Notes under the pieces: model-generated
Databases searched by the model: none
What the model was told of the DNA's origin: nothing
Seen by the model: only the letters and a program-made list of their open reading frames with translations
Shown here: piece after piece, positions 49,263 through 61,556 of the stretch
Position numbering within the stretch: the first letter of the stretch is position 1
Layout of the letters: the number at the start of each line of letters is the position of its first letter
Made by a program: the position numbers and the translations under genes
Assembly (NCBI RefSeq): GCF_024679095.1
Contig: NC_066517.1
Coordinates: 132,001 to 196,000, forward strand
DNA: 64,000 bases
Direction: 5' to 3'
Source of the DNA: Eriocheir sinensis
Lineage: Eukaryota; Arthropoda; Malacostraca; Decapoda; Varunidae

Positions 49263-50199
49263 GCCTTTAAATCTTGCTCTATAATATTCAATATACGATT
49301 CCGTAACTTAAACACTGAAAATATATAAAGAAAATCCTGAGTTCTCCAGAAATGCAACAGAAAGATATCAGTTTTCGTTTTGACTCTCTCAGAAAGTGGA
49401 CATTTTAGCAGATGGGGGGGAGGGGGGGGATTGTCCGACCCCCCCCCCCCCGGGGTACGGCGTACTACGGCCCTATACGAGTATATAGATTATTAGACGA
49501 GTGCGGGGCCCATAAGAGCGCGGGTCCCTGGGCACGTGCCCGTTGTGCCCAGGCCCTGTAGGAGAGTGAAAAATTACATCAGACACCAAAAAAAATTAAA
49601 TCTTGCCTGAGCATCCCGTCCACCTCCGCATAGTAAAGCCCAAGGAACCTTAGAGGAGGAGTTTTTTTTAAGTTTGGAGGACAGCGTCCAGAGCTATCTA
49701 GCGGCGGCCGGCTTCGCTCCCCAGCTCTCTAGCTTTTTAGGGGTATCCTAAATATATTTTATGTTTTCTCAATTTATGTGTATTTCAAATATTTTTGTTA
49801 TCCTAATATTTTTTTTGGGGGGGGCCCGGGCCATCTGGCTTCCCACCCCCGTATCCGCGCCTGCATATGCCTACAGCCGACGACACATTCCGTATTATAG
49901 TTGCAGCACATTATAAGGGAGTTAGGTTTCTACTCACTATCCGCAAACACTCTAGATTTTCTGGGAGGGCGGAGATTTTTTGGGGGGCCATAAATATAAA
50001 AATCTGTTTACTAGACACCTTGAGGATTACAAAAATGTAAGTGAGAAAAATATATCACCATGGTGCATGGGGACCCATCTTCCGACTAGAGTATCTTAAC
50101 CGAGTATGAAGCCGACAGCTGTAGCAAAAAGTTTGAAAACGCCGTTCAAGGGAGGCTGCTGTTAAGTTTACTATTGGAAGGGATGAAAGAGTGGAGATT
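49263..50199. other. Unassigned sequence with poly-G/poly-C runs
   Basis: Includes a G run then C run at 49414-49452 and a G run near 49818. No gene recognised. Confidence 0.4.
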
Positions 50200-51250
50200 C
50201 TGGTTAACCCTTTCATTTGGACACGAGAAAGGAGGGGCGTGGAGTCGCTAGGGCAGGATAACGGGGCTGTACTACATGATATGGGTCCTAGCGCATGGCG
50301 GCCATGTGCCGCGCGCGCCCAGTCCCTCCTCCCCTCCCTCCCCAATCCCTGCTCTAAGGGATACGCAGCTGTTACCGGCGCCCTTCACGCGGATATGAGG
50401 TGACGAGAGGATTGAGTAAATGATACATTGCCGTGAGGCAGCGGCGGCGTGGGGCACAGCGGGCGGAAGGCAGAGAAGAGGGCTTGGTGGAATGGGCGGC
50501 GGTGCCCGCGTGAGTGCGGCCCGTGTGTTGTGATTGGTCAACTCGCGGCCAACCCCGACATTGTGTTCTCCCCTCAGCGTCACTGTTCCTGCCACCCTTC
50601 ATGTACAGACGAGCCGCTAGCAGCCGTAAGTGACTGTTACCATGGCCACAGTGCGGTGACGAGGGGCAGGAGAGGCCAGGGCCGCGGAATGAGAGGCAGG
50701 GAGCGGGGCGCGGGGCGAAGGAGAAGGACGGGTGTCGCCCGGCGGCGGGCACGTCACCAGAGGCCACTTTGTGCTTTATCTGTCGCCCTTTACTGTGACG
50801 GTACTGGCGCCTCTCACACCGAGACGAGGTAATGTGAGCTTCAGGCCAATGGAGGCACCCCGCCGGGCAGCAGCAGGGGACGGGCAGGGCAGCGAAGGGT
50901 CGGGGCGGCGTGGCGGCGGTGGCGGAGGGGGCGGCAGCGGCAGCCCGTGACGTGATGGCCGTTACGATGACTCATTCACAGGTATTACACTAGCGTGGGC
51001 GGCTTTCCTGTGTCTGCGGGCTGTTGGCACTCCTCCTAGTGGACGTTGTGTTTAAAAAAAAATCAGTATGAAGATGACGTAGCAGCGGTAAGCATGTGAG
51101 AGCTCCGGCCGTGGCGGGGCAGTGTTTGGGGCGGCCATTTTACAGTGTGAGGCGAGGCAGCGCGATGGAGCCCCGCAGGGTGTGCAGTGCACGCCGCGCC
51201 CCGTCGTCGCTCCGGTGATATCAGCTGACCATCTCGGAGTGTCCCGGGGC
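50200..51250. promoter_or_regulatory. GC/CpG-rich block (candidate CpG-island promoter or 5' UTR)
   Basis: About 1 kb of high GC with many CpGs in otherwise AT-rich DNA. Contains an inverted CCAAT (ATTGGTCA at about 50533), GGGGCGGCG-type boxes (about 50900-50935) and donor-like GTAAGT (about 50625). Frames of 60-190 codons occur on both strands but show no domain. (GGC)n-type Gly codons near 50905-50945 are low complexity. A 5' exon of a gene extending beyond the window is possible; strand unknown. Confidence 0.35.
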
Positions 51251-51329
51251 GTCCAGTGACTGTGTAACCTGCACGTTGATGGCGTAACACAGCAGCAGCC
51301 TTTGAACTCTACTTGACACCTCGTGAGGC

Positions 51330-51330
<1 letters not shown>

Positions 51331-51375
<45 letters not shown>

Positions 51376-51388
51376 CACACACACACAC
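51331..51388. repeat. (CA)n microsatellite
   Basis: About 28 CA units with one CG interruption. AT-rich AATAAT repeats follow at 51428-51460. Confidence 0.95.
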
Positions 51389-51389
51389 T

Positions 51390-52316
51390 GTCGCCACCTC
51401 CGCCACACTCTTCAAAGCGGACGGAACAATAATAATAACAATAATAACAGTAATAACAGCCTTCAAAAAAAAAAAAAAAATAGAAAAAAAAATCCAAAAC
51501 TCGGCGGCGACTCTGCCAGCCTGGTCACTTTTCGGCCTCTGTTGACTACCCCGCGCCCCGCCTCGCCGCTCTCTCCCGGCTATTATTTGAGCAATTTCTG
51601 GATACCACATCAACAATGCTTTCGACGGCGGCGGGGGCAATATGTGTAATTGTGTACACAGTTTCGAGCGGGCTCTTCATCGTCCTACCTTTCCCTCGCC
51701 CGTGAATGGCCGCGTCGATAGAGTGAGGGAAAAATATCCTTGACGGGGAAACGAAGAGAATGATAGTAACTGTTGACTTCGGTGGTGCTGGTGCTGGTGG
51801 TGGTGGAGATAGGAATAGGTTGTTTTTGGTAGTTGAAGTGATGGTAGTGAAAATAAGAAATGGTGGTGGTCTTGGTGATGGTGGTGCTAATAGATTCATC
51901 ACCACGCTAACACCAATCAGTCAAGAGCGTGTTTCGTTGACTCAAGGAATCATATTTAGTATAACACGGTGCAAATGACTGATTATTTTCTTCTGCTCAA
52001 ATCTTCTCAGGCGGTGCTTTTGTTTTAGGTCGAAGTAAGTAATTTTACATTTGCGTTTATTTCCATGCATCGGCTGAAGAATTCGCTTTTGGCTCATAAG
52101 TGTTTTTCACATTCACGGTGCAGAGGCCTTCTCAAACTATCACTAGGCTTACATAACTACCCATAGAAGCACCCACAACCGCTATGAAAGCCTTATTGAA
52201 TGTGAATGTTTGTGGATAACGATCCAGAACATCTGTTTTGAGCTACATTCAAAATTCACAACGCTTAAAGTCTTGTCGAACTATCAAAAGGTAAAGTTGG
52301 GGGTACTCTGTAGCAG
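51390..52316. other. Unassigned sequence
   Basis: Poly-A runs near 51467-51492 and GGTGGT/GGTGCT-rich words at 51780-51890. No gene recognised. Confidence 0.4.
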
Positions 52317-52552
52317 CGCTCCGGTGGCTCTATCAGTAGAGCGGTGCGCTGCGAGGCTTAACGGCCAAACAGGCGGCAGTTGGAGCCCCGCTCAGGCCGG
52401 ATTCTTTCGGGTGACTTGGAGTGGTTACTGTCCCCCCTTGAGCAAGGGGGATGGGGTGTGTGGTGTGTGAGGTCCTCCCAGAGATCGACGATAATGAGCG
52501 GGAGGGAACCTGCTGGCGAAAGCGAGTCCAACTCGTGATCAGGCCACGGTAA
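52317..52552 (+). mobile_element. Probable tRNA-derived SINE
   Basis: GCGCTCCGGTGGCTCTATCA + GTAGAGCGG has a box A and D-arm-like hairpin (CTCTATCAGTAGAG). GTTGGAGCCCCGCTC is a degenerate box B. A conserved-looking body (GGTTACTGTCCCCCCTTGAG, GAGATCGACGATAATGAGCG, GAGTCCAACTCGTGATCAGG) leads into (CA)n. Box B is imperfect, so confidence is moderate. Confidence 0.6.
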
Positions 52553-52605
<53 letters not shown>

Positions 52606-52620
52606 ACAGGCACACAGACA

Positions 52621-52686
<66 letters not shown>
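52553..52686. repeat. (CA)n arrays with CAGGCACACAGACACTC interruption
   Basis: CA arrays (52556-52600 and 52622-52686) separated by ACAGACACACAGGCACACAG. A very similar interrupted array (55494-55588) lies at the other end of LINE D. Confidence 0.93.
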
Positions 52687-52688
<2 letters not shown>

Positions 52689-55164
52689 GAAATTTTAATT
52701 ACTGCAAAAGATAAAAATCCTAGTGAAATATTTATTTTTGGAGATTTAAATATGAATTTATTACATAATAATGACGATAACATTCAGGACCTTATGAATT
52801 TAATGTATAGTTATTCCCTGTTTCCACTTACAACCCTGCCAACACGAGTTACGGCCACATCCGCCACCCTTATAGATCACATTTGGTCCACATGTGTTGA
52901 GAACAACGTAGGAAATTATGTAATCAAAACTGATATTACTGATCATTTTCCAGTGATATCTTTATTTAAATGTAACAATATTCCATCTCCTCCCACATTC
53001 ATAACGAACAGAACGTTCACCCAGGAAGCTTTAGACACATTTAGTGCTGCACTTTCTCACACAGATTGGTCTGATGTCATAAACTGTACATGTCCTAACA
53101 ACTCCTATAATCTATTTTACAACAATTTCAAAACAAATTATGATAATTGCTTCCCTAAGAAAACAATTAAAGTTAGTAACAAAAATAATCGCAGTCCACA
53201 CATTACTCCAGCATTAAAGAAGAGCATTAGAGAAAAACATAGACTTGAAAAACTAGCATATAAATGGCCTTTAACTTTTCGAGAGCAATATAGGACTTTC
53301 AGAAATAGACTAACATCACTTTTAAAAGAAGCAAAGAAGAACTATCACCAATACCAACTATTAGCTAGCCAAGGCAACCCTAAGTCTCACTGGAAGTCAA
53401 TAAATAACTTATTAGGTAGATCTACAGATGGTAAAAACAGTGAAATTGAGCTACGATCAATTTGTTACAACATTCCAGATAAATTTAATGAACATTTTTT
53501 GAAAGCAAGTCAGCAAGCAGCAGAAACTGTAGGTAATGAATTTTTAAATTATTTACACAACTCTCCCAATTTTTCTATGTATTTATTTCCTGCCACAAAC
53601 TTAGAAATTGAAAAATATATTACGGCATTTAAAACTTCTTCCTCCGGATTTGATGATATTTCCCCAATTGTTTTGAAACGCACAGCTAATAATATATCCA
53701 TTCCATTAACACACATAGTGAATCTGATGTTAAAAACTGGAATATTTCCGGATGCACTTAAAAAAGCCAAAGTTGTACCACTACTTAAATCAGGCAGTAG
53801 ATCCGATATTAAAAACTATAGACCTATTTCAATACTTCCAGCATTTAGCAAGGTTTTTGAAAAAGTTATTACTTCCAGTATTGTAAATTTTTTTGAAAAC
53901 AATAATCTACTCACAGACTACCAGCATGGGTTTAGGGCAGGTCGTTCCACAGAAACAGCTATTTTACAGTTCATATCTAATGCATATCAGTATTTAGAAA
54001 AGAAACATTATTTAATTGGAATATTTTTAGATTTATCTAAGGCATTCGATACATTGAATCACAAAATTTTATTGAGTAAGCTAAGTCACTATGGCGTTAG
54101 AGGTATTCCCTTAAAACTATTTGAAAGTTATTTAACCAATAGGTCACAAGCTGTATATTGCAATGCCACGTATTCTTCTTTTAGGGCAATCAACAAGGGT
54201 GTACCGCAGGGGTCAATATTAGGACCGATACTCTTTCTCATCTATATAAACGACATTGTTAATGTAAGTTCTAAATTCAAATATACGATTTATGCTGACG
54301 ATACAAATCTTTTATTAAATAATGTAAACATTGACGATCTTCATGTAAATTTAGTTACAGAACTAGAAAAAATTAATTATTGGACTAAAATTAATGAATT
54401 GAGTCTGAATATTGCAAAAACTAATTACATTTTTTCAAAATCGTTCATTACAATATAACATTCCTTCTATAACCATAGAGGGAAACACATTAGACAGAGT
54501 AAATTTCACAAAATTTTTGGGTGTTTACATAGATGAGAATATGAATTGGAATCAACATAGGCCTATTTCATTTGTCACAAATAAATTAGCAAGGATGTGC
54601 GGTATTTTATACAGAGTCCGCAATAATCTCACACCTGAATCCCTCACTAGTATTTATTACACACTTTGTTATCCCCATCTCACCTATTGTGTATCAGTCT
54701 GGGCCTGTACTTGGCAGTCCTTCATTAAGAAAATATCAGTAGCTCAAAATAAATTTTTTAGGTGTATGTTCTATATGAGTAGGTTTGAGTCAACACGAAA
54801 TATAATTAATACACAAAATTTTCTTAGTTTTCCAAATATTCATAAATATTTTTTATTGTTAAGCATTTACAAGTGCCTTACACAGTATTGTGGAGGTCAG
54901 CCTTTCAGACTGGTCCACACATCATACAACATTCGAGGTAATGATATCAATCTCATATGTCCACAGTTCAGAACTTCTCTCTTTAAGCACAGTATATTAT
55001 ACTCAGGTCCCCAAATGTGGAATTCATTGCCTCTACATATTAAGACTTCTCAATCATATAAATTTATCCATTTTTAAAAAATCTGTGAAAACTTATTTAT
55101 ATAATTGTCAAAGTAGTAATCAAATGTAGTGAGTGGTATGAACCTAGTTTCACAAGTGTAATGT

Positions 55165-55241
<77 letters not shown>

Positions 55242-55493
55242 ATTGATATTGTTATTGTTATTCTCAGCAACATATTATTATAATTATTCTTATTGTTCTA
55301 TACGTTAGTTAATAATATATTAGGTACCAGTTTTGTGCCAATGTAAACATTAAATAAAATAATATAATTCCATGTCTGTCGGGAAGCTTCGGCTTGACAG
55401 GCTGTGCCATTGCCATGTTTTATGTTATGTTTATATATAACAATATTCTTATATTTTAAAGGCAATAAATATTTACTTACTATTTACTTACTT
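52687..55493 (+). mobile_element. LINE copy D (nearly intact RT, 5'-truncated)
   Basis: CR1/Jockey-type non-LTR element. It opens inside the endonuclease domain (IFIFGDLNMNLL; later LIDHIWSTCV and TDITDHFPV). The RT is complete in one 568-codon frame (52752-54458): KVVPLLKSGSRSDIKNYRPI, HGFRAGRSTETAIL, GIFLDLSKAFDTLNHKIL, GVPQGSILGPILFLIYIND, and IYADDTNLLL with the catalytic YADD. A frameshift near 54420-54445 leads to 54412-55077 (FLGVYIDENMNWNQH, YPHLTYCVSVW, MWNSLPLHIK). Another near 55065 precedes FKKSVKTYLYN. The 3' UTR has (ATT)n, an AATAAA near 55350 and another near 55463, and a (TTAC)n tail. Confidence 0.9.
55166..55240. repeat. (ATT)n microsatellite in LINE D 3' UTR
   Basis: About 25 TTA units. 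Confidence 0.95.
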
Positions 55494-55510
55494 ACACACA
55501 CAGGCACACA

Positions 55511-55568
<58 letters not shown>

Positions 55569-55588
55569 CACACAGACACACACACAGG
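55494..55588. repeat. (CA)n array with AGGCACACAG interruptions
   Basis: CA array flanked on both sides by ACAGGCACACAGACACACAC. Directly follows the (TTAC)n tail of LINE D. Confidence 0.93.
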
Positions 55589-55876
55589 GATAGTTAACGA
55601 CCTACTAAATTATACTCAAACGAAAAATAATCACAATACAAACAAAACTTGAAAAAAAATCTCACTCAGAAATAGGCCAACCGAAATTTCGACTCTCTCG
55701 CTCTCTCTTCGCGCACGAAAAACCATCGATATAATTTACATACAAAGTTGGTAAGTACTCCGCGCTGCACTTTTCTAGGTTTTATTATTGTTTTTTCATG
55801 GGTGTTTTTTTTACGTTTTTTCTTCTTATTTAGGAACTTTACTTACGACAATTTTAATGTGATAATGCGTGAGAGC

Positions 55877-55877
<1 letters not shown>

Positions 55878-55912
<35 letters not shown>
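55878..55912. repeat. (GA)n microsatellite
   Basis: About 17 GA units. Confidence 0.93.
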
Positions 55913-55919
<7 letters not shown>

Positions 55920-55939
55920 AAGGGAGAGGAGCAGGGTTG

Positions 55940-56130
55940 TTTGATTTAAATCACTGATTTAATTCAAGATTTAAATCACCGATTTAAATCAAGATTTAGA
56001 TCAAATGATTTAAAAAATCATTGATTAATTTAAATCAAGATTTAAATCAAATGATTTTTCTTAAATCATTGATTTGAATCAAGATTTATATTGTTTGATT
56101 TTTTTTTTATTTCATTGATTTAAATCTTGA
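55940..56130. repeat. Palindromic GATTTAAATC(A) repeat
   Basis: About a dozen imperfect copies of GATTTAAATCA / CAAGATTTAAATCA. The unit is nearly self-complementary, so the whole stretch can fold into hairpins. Confidence 0.85.
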
Positions 56131-56469
56131 TGTTATTGCAGGGCAGCAATATAGAATGGAAAAATAAACAAATAAAACACTCTAACTTTGACATCAATGT
56201 TTTCTCTGTCAACTTCACAAATTTACCTGAGCTGCTATATGTTCAGTCAGCCACGCCTGGTCCGTCTAGTGTCCTGGGGCAGAACAAGACGTTGACCGCC
56301 TTTCGCACGTTATCTTGCTGAGGCAGAGTGATGGTTTTATAAGTATTTTACAACGTGAACCACATGTTCTTCTATGTTACCAATTTCCAAATCATGAGCC
56401 AAAACATTCAGAATGTGTGCAGGGCAACCATGGGTTAGCAACCTCTGTTCATTTGGTTTTTTTTATTAC

Positions 56470-59400
56470 AGCTAAAGAAACAGCTCAAGGCCAACAAATA
56501 AAGCTGTAAAAAAAAAAGCCCGCTCATCGCTGTTCCCACAAAAACAAAAGTAATGAGCGGCCAAAAGAGAGGTCGATCTCGGGAGGAGAGGTGTCTTAAT
56601 TCTGGATCTGGATCTGGATTGATGATGCGCGGGGCAGCCGTACAGGTGCATAACACACATGTTTGTTGGCTGTTGGGGGACGGGGGAGCCGGGTGTGCAG
56701 GGGAGGAAAGTGAGTCAAGTGTAATTGTTAGTGTTGGTGTGTTGTGGTGACAAGTGAGTGTGTATCTGTTTTCTGAATGAGTCTATTGTACCGCAGTCTG
56801 TTGAGGGAGGCTGTTCCAGTGGTGTGTGGTGCGTGGAAAGTATGAGTGCTTGTATGCGTCAGTGTTGGTGTGATATGTTTGGTATGTGTGTGTTACGAGT
56901 ACATTGACTGTTTGCGTTGTGTAGGTATGTTTGTGGGTCAATGTGAGTGTTTGTGATCTTGTACATAAGTGTAAGTGTGTGCTTGTCTGCGTATGTGTTC
57001 CATGTTTATCTGTTGCCCATATTGTGATGCCAGGCGTTCGAGTGTAATTGTTTGTAATGAGCCTAGCCGCCTTGGTGTTGATTTGTTCTAACCTATCAAT
57101 GTTTCTGTGTGTGTGAGGATCCCACACAATGGAGCAGTATTCCAGTGTTGGTCTCACAATTGTGTCATAAGCTATGTGTTTAATGTCAGGTGTGCAGTTA
57201 TGTAAATTCCTCCTCAGGAACCCCAGTGTTCTGTGGCACTGATATGGTCTATGTGGGTGTTGAATTTCAAGTTAGTTGAGAGATGGATACCAAGGTACCT
57301 GTGTGTATGAATTGATTCTAAATCTGAATTGTGGAGAGTGTAAGTGTGATGTTGTGCGCTCTGGTGAATCTTAAAAGTTTGCATTGGTCTGGTCGGAAGT
57401 GCATCTGCCAGGTGCACCCACCGCTGGAGGGCGTCCAAGTCGTTTTGTAGTAGTCTGCAGTCGTCAGTAGTCTTTACTGCTCTAAACTATCATCGGCAAG
57501 TAGTCTAGTGGAAGAGTTAGGCGATGACAGTGGAAGATCGTCAATGTACAGGAGGAAAAGAAGGGGGCCTAGAACGGTGCCTTGTGGGACACCTGAAGAA
57601 ACAGGGACATTGTCAGATGAAGATCCGTCAAGAAGAACACGTTGAGTCCGGTTAGTAAGAAATGCAGTGATCCAGTGAAGAATAGGTCCTGGAATACCGT
57701 AGTATCTCAATTTTAATGTCAGTCTTTTGTGCGGGACTTTGTCGAAGGCTTTGGCAAAATCTAAAACAATAGTGTCAACTTGTTTAATGTCACGTCGGTC
57801 AAGTCGCCTCGTAATGTCGTGATATGTAGTAATGAGTTGCGATTCACATGAGCGTTTAGGTCTTGTTGTGAGTCAGTAAGGATGTGTCAAGGTGATTCAT
57901 TATGTTTGTGTATTATGTGTTCGAAAATTTTACATGGAATCGATGTTAGTGAGATGGGGCGATAATTGGCTGGGTCAGTCCGGTCACCTGTCTTGAATAA
58001 AGGATTAATGTTTGCCAAAAGCCAGTCAGAGGGTAATGAGGTGGATGATAGTGATTGGGCGAATATGGCCTGAAGGATTGGGGCAAGGATGGGGGCAAAG
58101 GATTTAAGGATGAAGGCGGGAATGTTGTCGGGGCCAGTCGATTTGGTTGTGTCGAATCCTTCCAGTAATTTCTGTATTCCATTAGTCGTGATGTCAAGGG
58201 GGGCTATGGGGGGGAAGGGGCTGTGTGGCATGTTTGGTGTCAGGTTGTGGTCTTGTGTGTACACCGATTGAAACTGTGTGTTGAGTATTTGTGCTTTGTG
58301 TTGTAGGCTGGTTACTGATGTGTTAGTGTTGACTTTAAGTGATGTAATCGTGTTAGTGTCATGTTTGCGCGTCTTAAAGAACCTGAAAAAGTTTCTTTTG
58401 TTATTTCTTACGTTGTCTGAGAGGTAAGTTGCTGTGTTTGCGTTCCGCTACTTTTATGTTTTTGGCAAATGTCTTTTGGTGGTTTTTGTAAGCGGTCCAA
58501 TTATCTGTTGTGTTGTATGTCTGCGCGCGTCTGTAGAGTCTTTGTTTCTTGTGATGTTGTCTGCGTAGATCCCTGGAAAACCAGGGGAGAGTGTACCTAC
58601 TAGAAAGTGTTTTTTGTGGTGTGTGTCTGTTCATTGAGGCGTGTATGGTGTGTTTCAGGTTGTTCCAGTTGGTGGAAGGAAGTCTTGTGTTTAGGTCACT
58701 CGCAAAAAAGTCAGTGCTGAAGGCAGTTAGGTCTTGTTTGATCATGTCTAAGTCAGCCCTTGAATAAAGGAATATCTGTCTGAGTCTCTGTTTATGTCTA
58801 ATCGGTTGAAGGTCAGCGTCAGCGATGAGTATGTCGTGGTCACTAAGTCCTGGAACAACCTGAGTGTTTGTTATGTTAAGAATGTTGTTGGTGAGAAAAA
58901 GGTCAAGGGTGTGTGCTGTGGTCACAGGGCCACCGTGGCCAGCGGGGCGTGTTACAATGTGTGTCCGTGTTGGCTGGAGTACTGCTTGTGAGAGTGAAAA
59001 TGTATTTGTGATGTCAACGAATGTGTCGTGTAGTTGGCGTCTGTTTGTGTGGGGAATAATGAAGTTGGGGGCGTCAGCATCGGGAGGGTCAAATGGGGAT
59101 GCTGCAGTCCAGTCAATGTCGGGGAGGTTGAAATCACCCGTGATCCAGATGTGTTTGTCTGCCTGTATGCGTGAAAGAGAAATTTGAAGGTTGTGTAAAT
59201 AGTCTGTATTAGTAGAAGGCAGTCTGTAAAAAGCAGCAATAAGAAGAGATTTACAGTTGAAGGTTTGTAAGTGGACCCAGGTGATTTAGCAGTCTGTGTC
59301 AAGGTCAGGCCTATGCTGAACACAAAGACCCGGCTTGGTGGCGATGATAACACCGCCACCTTTGCCGAGGTCTGTCGGGCGGTCTTTACGGAATACTGTC

Positions 59401-59475
59401 GTGCTAAAGGGGGGAGGGAAAAGCTCACTACTCTCAACATCAGGAGTTACCAAATCTCAGTCCCTATACTATTAT
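56470..59475 (-). mobile_element. LINE copy E (endonuclease, RT and 3' UTR)
   Basis: Read on the minus strand. Endonuclease pieces: TVFRKDRPTDLGKGGGV (about 59400-59345), SLLIAAFYRLPS (about 59245-59210), HIWITGDFNLPDIDW (about 59160-59115), LDLFLTNN and VPGLSDHDI (about 58890-58820). RT: KSTGPDNIPAFIL and NYRPISLTSIPCKIFEHII (58150-57890), GVPQGTVLGPLLFLLYIDDL, RLLADDS (catalytic box, about 57490-57500). C-terminal: RPTLEYCSIVWDPHT, LEQINTKAARLI. The 3' UTR shares GACCTCTCTTTTGGCC and GCGGGCTTTTT with the fragment at 62795. Several frameshifts and stops (for example near 59300, 58400, 57880 and 57470). Confidence 0.87.
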
Positions 59476-59489
59476 GTCAGGGTTATGTG

Positions 59490-60583
59490 TAGGGTTTGTT
59501 TCCCGGGATCCCGGACAATTTTTAAGGTTTAAAAATCCCGGGATATTTTTGCACATCCCGGGAATTCCCGGGATGAAATTAAGTACAAAAATAGGGGCAA
59601 ATTTGACTGTAGGATGGTTGTGGACTTGTGGTTCTATTTATATTTATATACAGGGTGTGGAATGTTTTGTGTGTGTGTGAAGGAAGGACTTACTGTCTAG
59701 GTATTCTCTTGAGTATTATAAAGCAGCCACGGCACTCCCGTTACCCGTAACACAACTCGTATAATGAACACCATGTCTGCATATTCCACGTTGCTGTATG
59801 TATACGACATTGAAATGAGCGTGACAACTTAACAAAATTACAAGAAAAACAGCACACTTTCCCTCCTCGCGTGAGTGACCGACCAGTGACGGTTGACAGT
59901 AAACAGTCTGCCTGCCTGCCTGCCCGCACAGCTGATCGCTGTTGCCATAGTTCCCAACGCTTTAGCTACTGGTTGCTGCGATGGTACATAACGGTTTTTT
60001 TTTATGTTGGGCATGTAATGTGACAAATGTCTAACTATCATCTTTGGGTAATGACATACCAAAAAGAGTAAGAAAAATAACATATTTTAAGATAGATAAT
60101 AACATAGTAAATAATAACATTTAATTCATGATATAAATAAAGAATGTTTACTACATTTTCTGTCATTAAGTACTCTCTTCATTTCACTGAATATAAATGG
60201 AAACAAATGTATTTTTTTATCATCGATAATGAACTATAATTTACATTGTCACTCGCATTGGAATTCGGAAGCAGAACAAAAATAAAGCAGTAAAGGAAGC
60301 ATATTTAGCTCTTATTCTTGCTCCTTTTACTTTGTTGAGGAACAATGTGTTTGCTGGAAATTTGGAATTAAACATTAAGTGGAATTAGTAAGACAGTCAA
60401 TCTACAGTAATATTTCTGCATATCTATTAATGTTAAGCACATCAAAAACCTGAAAGGGAGACTAGGATTAATGTGCAATTTTAGACAATTGAAAATCCCG
60501 GGAATTCCCGGGATTCCGGGATTAGAGCTAATTTTATCCCGGAATCCCAGGACAAAGAAAAAGGTCCAAAACGACAATCCCTA
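59490..60583. mobile_element. Non-autonomous hAT element (MITE) with 8-bp target duplication
   Basis: The ends TAGGGTTTGT (59490 onward) and the reverse complement TAGGGATTGT (ending 60583) form hAT-style TIRs, flanked by perfect 8-bp repeats GTTATGTG (59482-59489 and 60584-60591). Subterminal CCCGGGA/TCCCGGG palindromes cluster at 59510-59575 and 60494-60550. 1094 bp, AT-rich interior, no transposase. Confidence 0.9.
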
Positions 60584-60591
60584 GTTATGTG

Positions 60592-60892
60592 TAGAGATTA
60601 GATGGTGTAATTAAGCTATTTTGTTTTTAATACTACTGAAATTAATTGTTAATAGTGGGAGGGAAGTGTGGTCATGACGCGGTGGATGTGGAAGTAAAGA
60701 GCTCGGCGAAGATGGTGATGATGGAGGAGAAGAAATGGGAGAGAGTCAAGAAGTGGAGGAGGGAGGTGGAGCCGGAGGCGATGAGCAAAGGGAGGAAAAG
60801 GAAGCAGGGACCAGGGAAAGTGGAAGAGTAGGATTGGGGGAGGGTGATACGGCAGACCTGGGTGTGTTAGTAACGGAAGGGAGAGCCTGTCA
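60592..60892. other. Unassigned sequence, probably upstream part of LINE E
   Basis: 60700-60835 is purine-rich on the plus strand (GAGGAGAAG words); its complement gives a Pro/Ser/Leu-rich frame. It continues the sequence interrupted by the hAT MITE and may be a LINE E 5' region. Confidence 0.35.
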
Positions 60893-61556
60893 GCCTTAAA
60901 CACACACTTCCTGGCCTCGAACACACACTCACAGGCTTCAATAAGTGTACAAAATTAGTGTCCAGCCATAAACACACACACATTCTTCAAACACACACTT
61001 CCATGCCTTAAAAAGTATGTTAAGTCTTTTCAGTCATATATACACACTTTCTGGCCTCAAACACACACTTACAGGCTTCATTAAGTGTGCAGTCAGTGCT
61101 CAGCCTTAAACACACACTTCCAGGCATCAAACACACACTTACATGCCTTAAAAAGTGTGTTAAGTCTTTTCACTCATATCTACACACTTTCTGGCCTCAA
61201 ACACACACTTACAGGCTTCAGTAAGTGTGCAGTCAGTGCTCAGCCATAAACACACTTCCAGGCATCAAGCACACACTTACATGCCTTAAAAAGTGTGTTA
61301 TGCCAGTTTCCAGCCTTAAATATACACTTCCAGACCTCAAACACATACTAATAGGCTTTGATAAGTGTGCAGTCAGTGTTCAGCCATAAACACACACTTA
61401 CAGTCTTCAAACACACACATATACGCCTTAAAAAGTGTATTAAATCTGTTTTCAGTCATAAATACACACTTGGGCCTCAAACACATACTAATAGGTTTTA
61501 ATAAGTTTGCTAAGTCAGTGTTCAGTCACCAATACACAGTTACAGGCCTTAACCCG
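60893..61556. repeat. Minisatellite with 140-bp higher-order unit
   Basis: Repeats of the form CAGCC(A/T)TAAACACACACTTC + CAGGC..CAAACACACACTTA + CA(T/G)GC(C)TT + AAAAAGTGTGTTAAGTC. Anchors CAGCC at 61101, 61241 and 61381 are exactly 140 bp apart; each unit contains two related halves of about 70 bp. Isolated diverged units recur at 61805-61925. Confidence 0.88.

Noticed and set aside
50055..50950. Overlapping frames on both strands in the GC-rich block
   Set aside because: High GC removes stops. No frame stands out, and both strands have similar frames.
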